From an uncultured Lachnospiraceae bacterium (GTDB lineage: Bacteria; Bacillota_A; Clostridia; Lachnospirales; Lachnospiraceae), in the NCBI GenBank assembly GCA_947177885.1, contig CAMWWF010000162.1, forward strand, positions 1 through 6,751: 6,751 nt of DNA, read 5' to 3'. The notes under the pieces are model-generated. The model saw nothing but the letters and a program-made list of their open reading frames with translations. It made no database searches and was not told where the DNA came from. The position numbers and the translations under genes were made by a program. Numbering within the stretch: the first letter of the stretch is position 1; each line of letters starts with the position of its first letter. Positions 6,057 through 6,751 of the stretch are shown here, piece after piece.

Positions 6057-6080
6057 GAAAAATGTGCAGGCACATTTTTC
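6057..6080 (+). repeat. GAAAAATG-N8-CATTTTT palindrome, copy 2
   Basis: GAAAAATGTGC (6057-6067) is a perfect inverted repeat of GCACATTTTTC (6070-6080) with only AG between. It resembles a small A-tract/stem/T-tract terminator, but its G/C-containing stem is short. It shares arm sequence and spacing with copy 1 at 5654-5677. Confidence 0.6.
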
Positions 6081-6102
6081 CGGGCGCAACCACCTTTAAG
6101 TC

Positions 6103-6164
6103 GGCTTGGAAAGATCGGATGTATCGAAATTGCATGAGTGTCCGATTGGGTGAAAGCCCCAATC
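6103..6164 (+). other. Mutually exclusive hairpins in the rpsM leader
   Basis: Fold 1 nests GGCTT (6103-6107) with AAGCC (6154-6158), ATCGG (6114-6118) with CCGAT (6142-6146), and ATGTA (6119-6123) with TGCAT (6131-6135). Fold 2 pairs GATTGGG (6144-6150) with CCCAATC (6158-6164). Both need bases 6144-6146 and 6158, so they compete. Confidence 0.45.
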
Positions 6165-6180
6165 AATTAGTAACAAGAAT

Positions 6181-6208
6181 GCACATGATTTCGGAGCGAA
6201 GCATGTGT
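6181..6208 (+). other. Stem directly upstream of the rpsM ribosome binding site
   Basis: GCACATG (6181-6187) pairs with CATGTGT (6202-6208) and, after a bulged A6188, TTTCG (6189-6193) pairs with CGAAG (6197-6201) around a GAG loop. That gives 12 pairs including two G-U. It ends 7 nt before the GGAGG of rpsM, so it could affect ribosome access. Confidence 0.55.
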
Positions 6209-6215
6209 GGAAAAT

Positions 6216-6220
6216 GGAGG
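6216..6220 (+). promoter_or_regulatory. rpsM ribosome binding site
   Basis: GGAGG is 8 nt before the ATG at 6229. The preceding GGAAAATG (6209-6216) is complementary, apart from one extra T, to CATTTTTCC (6073-6081), so long-range masking is conceivable. Confidence 0.85.
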
Positions 6221-6228
6221 AATTGTAA

Positions 6229-6600
6229 ATGGCTCGTATCGCAGGTGTTGACTTACCCAGAGAAAAGAGAATTGAAATCGGTTTGACCTATGTCTATGGA
6301 ATCGGCAGAGTTACATCCAATAAAATTCTGCAGGAGGCGGGTGTGAATCCCGACACCAGAGTCAGGAATATTACCGATGACGAGGTAAAGAGAATCACGG
6401 AAGCTATTGAAAAGCTCAATGTGACGGTGGAAGGTGACTTGAGACGTGATATTGCCCTGAATATCAAGAGACTTCAGGAGATCGGCTGCTATCGCGGAAT
6501 CCGTCATCGTAAGGGACTGCCCGTTCGCGGTCAGAATACCAAGAACAATGCGAGAACCCGCAAGGGACCCAAGAGAACCGTTGCAAACAAGAAAAAGTAA
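6229..6600 (+). CDS. rpsM: 30S ribosomal protein S13
   Basis: S13 is in the 30S head, where it forms bridges to the 50S subunit (with L5 and 23S rRNA) and its C-terminal tail contacts P-site tRNA. The 123-residue protein has the standard length and start ([17 protein letters not shown]). The helix-two-turns-helix / helix-hairpin-helix region is at about residues 15-60, including [16 protein letters not shown]. The conserved [21 protein letters not shown] block is at 81-101, and the basic tail [16 protein letters not shown] runs to the end. GGAGG at 6216-6220 supports the start. It is the first alpha-operon gene after the structured leader; rpsK follows after 54 nt. Confidence 0.98.
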   Translation: MARIAGVDLPREKRIEIGLTYVYGIGRVTSNKILQEAGVNPDTRVRNITDDEVKRITEAIEKLNVTVEGDLRRDIALNIKRLQEIGCYRGIRHRKGLPVRGQNTKNNARTRKGPKRTVANKKK

Positions 6601-6638
6601 AAGTCAGTAGGCAGTGCGCAACTGTAAAAAGGTGAGAA

Positions 6639-6645
6639 AGTAGGT
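6639..6645 (+). promoter_or_regulatory. Probable weak rpsK ribosome binding site
   Basis: AGTAGGT, one mismatch from AGGAGGT, is 9 nt before the ATG at 6655. AAGGTGAG at 6629-6636 is a better-looking match but too far upstream. The rpsM-rpsK gap (54 nt) has no other clear element beyond a weak 4-bp CAGT/ACTG hairpin. Confidence 0.5.
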
Positions 6646-6654
6646 TAGTTTAAA

Positions 6655-6751
6655 ATGGCAAAACAAGCTGCAAAGAAGGTAACTAAGAAGCGTGTCAAGA
6701 AAAACGTTGAACGCGGACAGGCACATATCCAGTCTTCTTTTAACAATACCA
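6655..6751 (+). CDS. rpsK: 30S ribosomal protein S11, 5' part
   Basis: S11 lies on the 30S platform, near the mRNA exit and the Shine-Dalgarno helix. Only the first 32 codons are in the window; the gene runs off the right edge and is not truncated by any lesion. The visible sequence is a lysine-rich N-terminus (MAKQAAKKVTKKRVKKNVERG) followed by the family-diagnostic GQAHIQSSFNNT, where the structured domain begins. Its position after rpsM is the standard alpha-operon order; rpsD, rpoA and rplQ would be expected next in a clostridial genome, outside the window. Confidence 0.95.
   Translation, partial: MAKQAAKKVTKKRVKKNVERGQAHIQSSFNNT

Larger units (their letters stand above)
5839..6228 (+). 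promoter_or_regulatory. Structured 390-nt leader between rpmJ and rpsM
   Basis: No gene is supported here. A 74-codon frame from 6062 has no Shine-Dalgarno and runs into rpsM in another frame. Instead the stretch is dense with inverted repeats: a GNRA-capped hairpin (5845-5877), GGTTC/GAACC (5885-5916), CAGCGCA/TGCGCTG (5916-5944), an A/T-rich inverted repeat (5995-6054), an 11-bp palindrome (6057-6080), mutually exclusive pairings at 6103-6164, and a stem just before the rpsM ribosome binding site (6181-6208). In other bacteria the alpha operon is autoregulated by S4 binding near rpsM. A similar control is a reasonable inference here but is not shown by sequence alone. Confidence 0.55.

Noticed and set aside
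6057..6080. Intrinsic terminator between rpmJ and rpsM
   Set aside because: It has flanking A and T tracts, but the G/C-containing stem is only about five pairs. Ending transcription here would also leave rpsM without a convincing promoter.
6082..6180. Possible group II intron fragment (a GGGTGAAAGCCCC hairpin and TTAAGTC resemble domain I elements; GGGCCGTATGCG at 5930-5941 resembles the 5' strand of domain V)
   Set aside because: There is no GTGYG 5' end, the domain V-like piece lacks its complementary strand and lies upstream rather than downstream, and no reverse transcriptase is present. A covariance-model search for group II introns would settle it.
6062..6286. 74-codon + strand frame between rpmJ and rpsM
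   Set aside because: It has no Shine-Dalgarno, no recognisable family, and overlaps the rpsM start in another frame; the region is better explained as RNA structure.

Overview
The window is a ribosomal-protein / translation locus covering the end of the spc operon and the start of the alpha operon of a member of the Bacillota. It most likely comes from class Clostridia, family Lachnospiraceae. That placement rests on four things: the order rplF-rplR-rpsE-rpmD-rplO-secY-adk-map-KOW gene-infA-rpmJ-rpsM-rpsK, the L18, MetAP and IF-1 sequences, a four-cysteine Adk, and strong AGGAGG-type ribosome binding sites with a sigma-A-like promoter. All genes lie on the + strand. I see no mobile element, CRISPR array, tRNA, rRNA or foreign gene.

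Layout. Positions 18-2146 hold rplF, rplR, rpsE, rpmD and rplO (L6, L18, S5, L30, L15), tightly packed; every gap between them is exactly 20 nt. secY (2146-3459) overlaps the rplO stop by one base. A 227-nt gap with a long hairpin leads to adk (3687-4328), then map (4341-5093), a small KOW-domain RNA-binding protein gene (5114-5398) and infA (5414-5632). A strong extended -10 promoter (5663-5691) then starts a new transcript through rpmJ (5725-5838, GTG start). A 390-nt untranslated stretch rich in inverted repeats follows, then rpsM (6229-6600) and the 5' end of rpsK (from 6655, cut by the window edge).

Functionally, the genes make large- and small-subunit ribosomal proteins, the SecY translocon channel used by nascent membrane and secreted proteins, the initiator-methionine aminopeptidase acting at the exit tunnel, initiation factor IF-1, and Adk, which maintains adenylate balance. 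They are co-expressed so that supply matches growth.

The protein genes are ordinary. The parts worth a second look are non-coding or subtle: the structured rpmJ-rpsM leader, with competing hairpins and a Shine-Dalgarno-proximal stem (candidate autoregulatory RNA of the alpha operon); two copies of a GAAAAATG-N8-CATTTTT palindrome, one lying over the -35 of the rpmJ promoter; a 17-bp tandem duplication that has frameshifted and replaced the C-terminus of the KOW protein; and a long hairpin between secY and adk. I found no clearly new multi-gene system.
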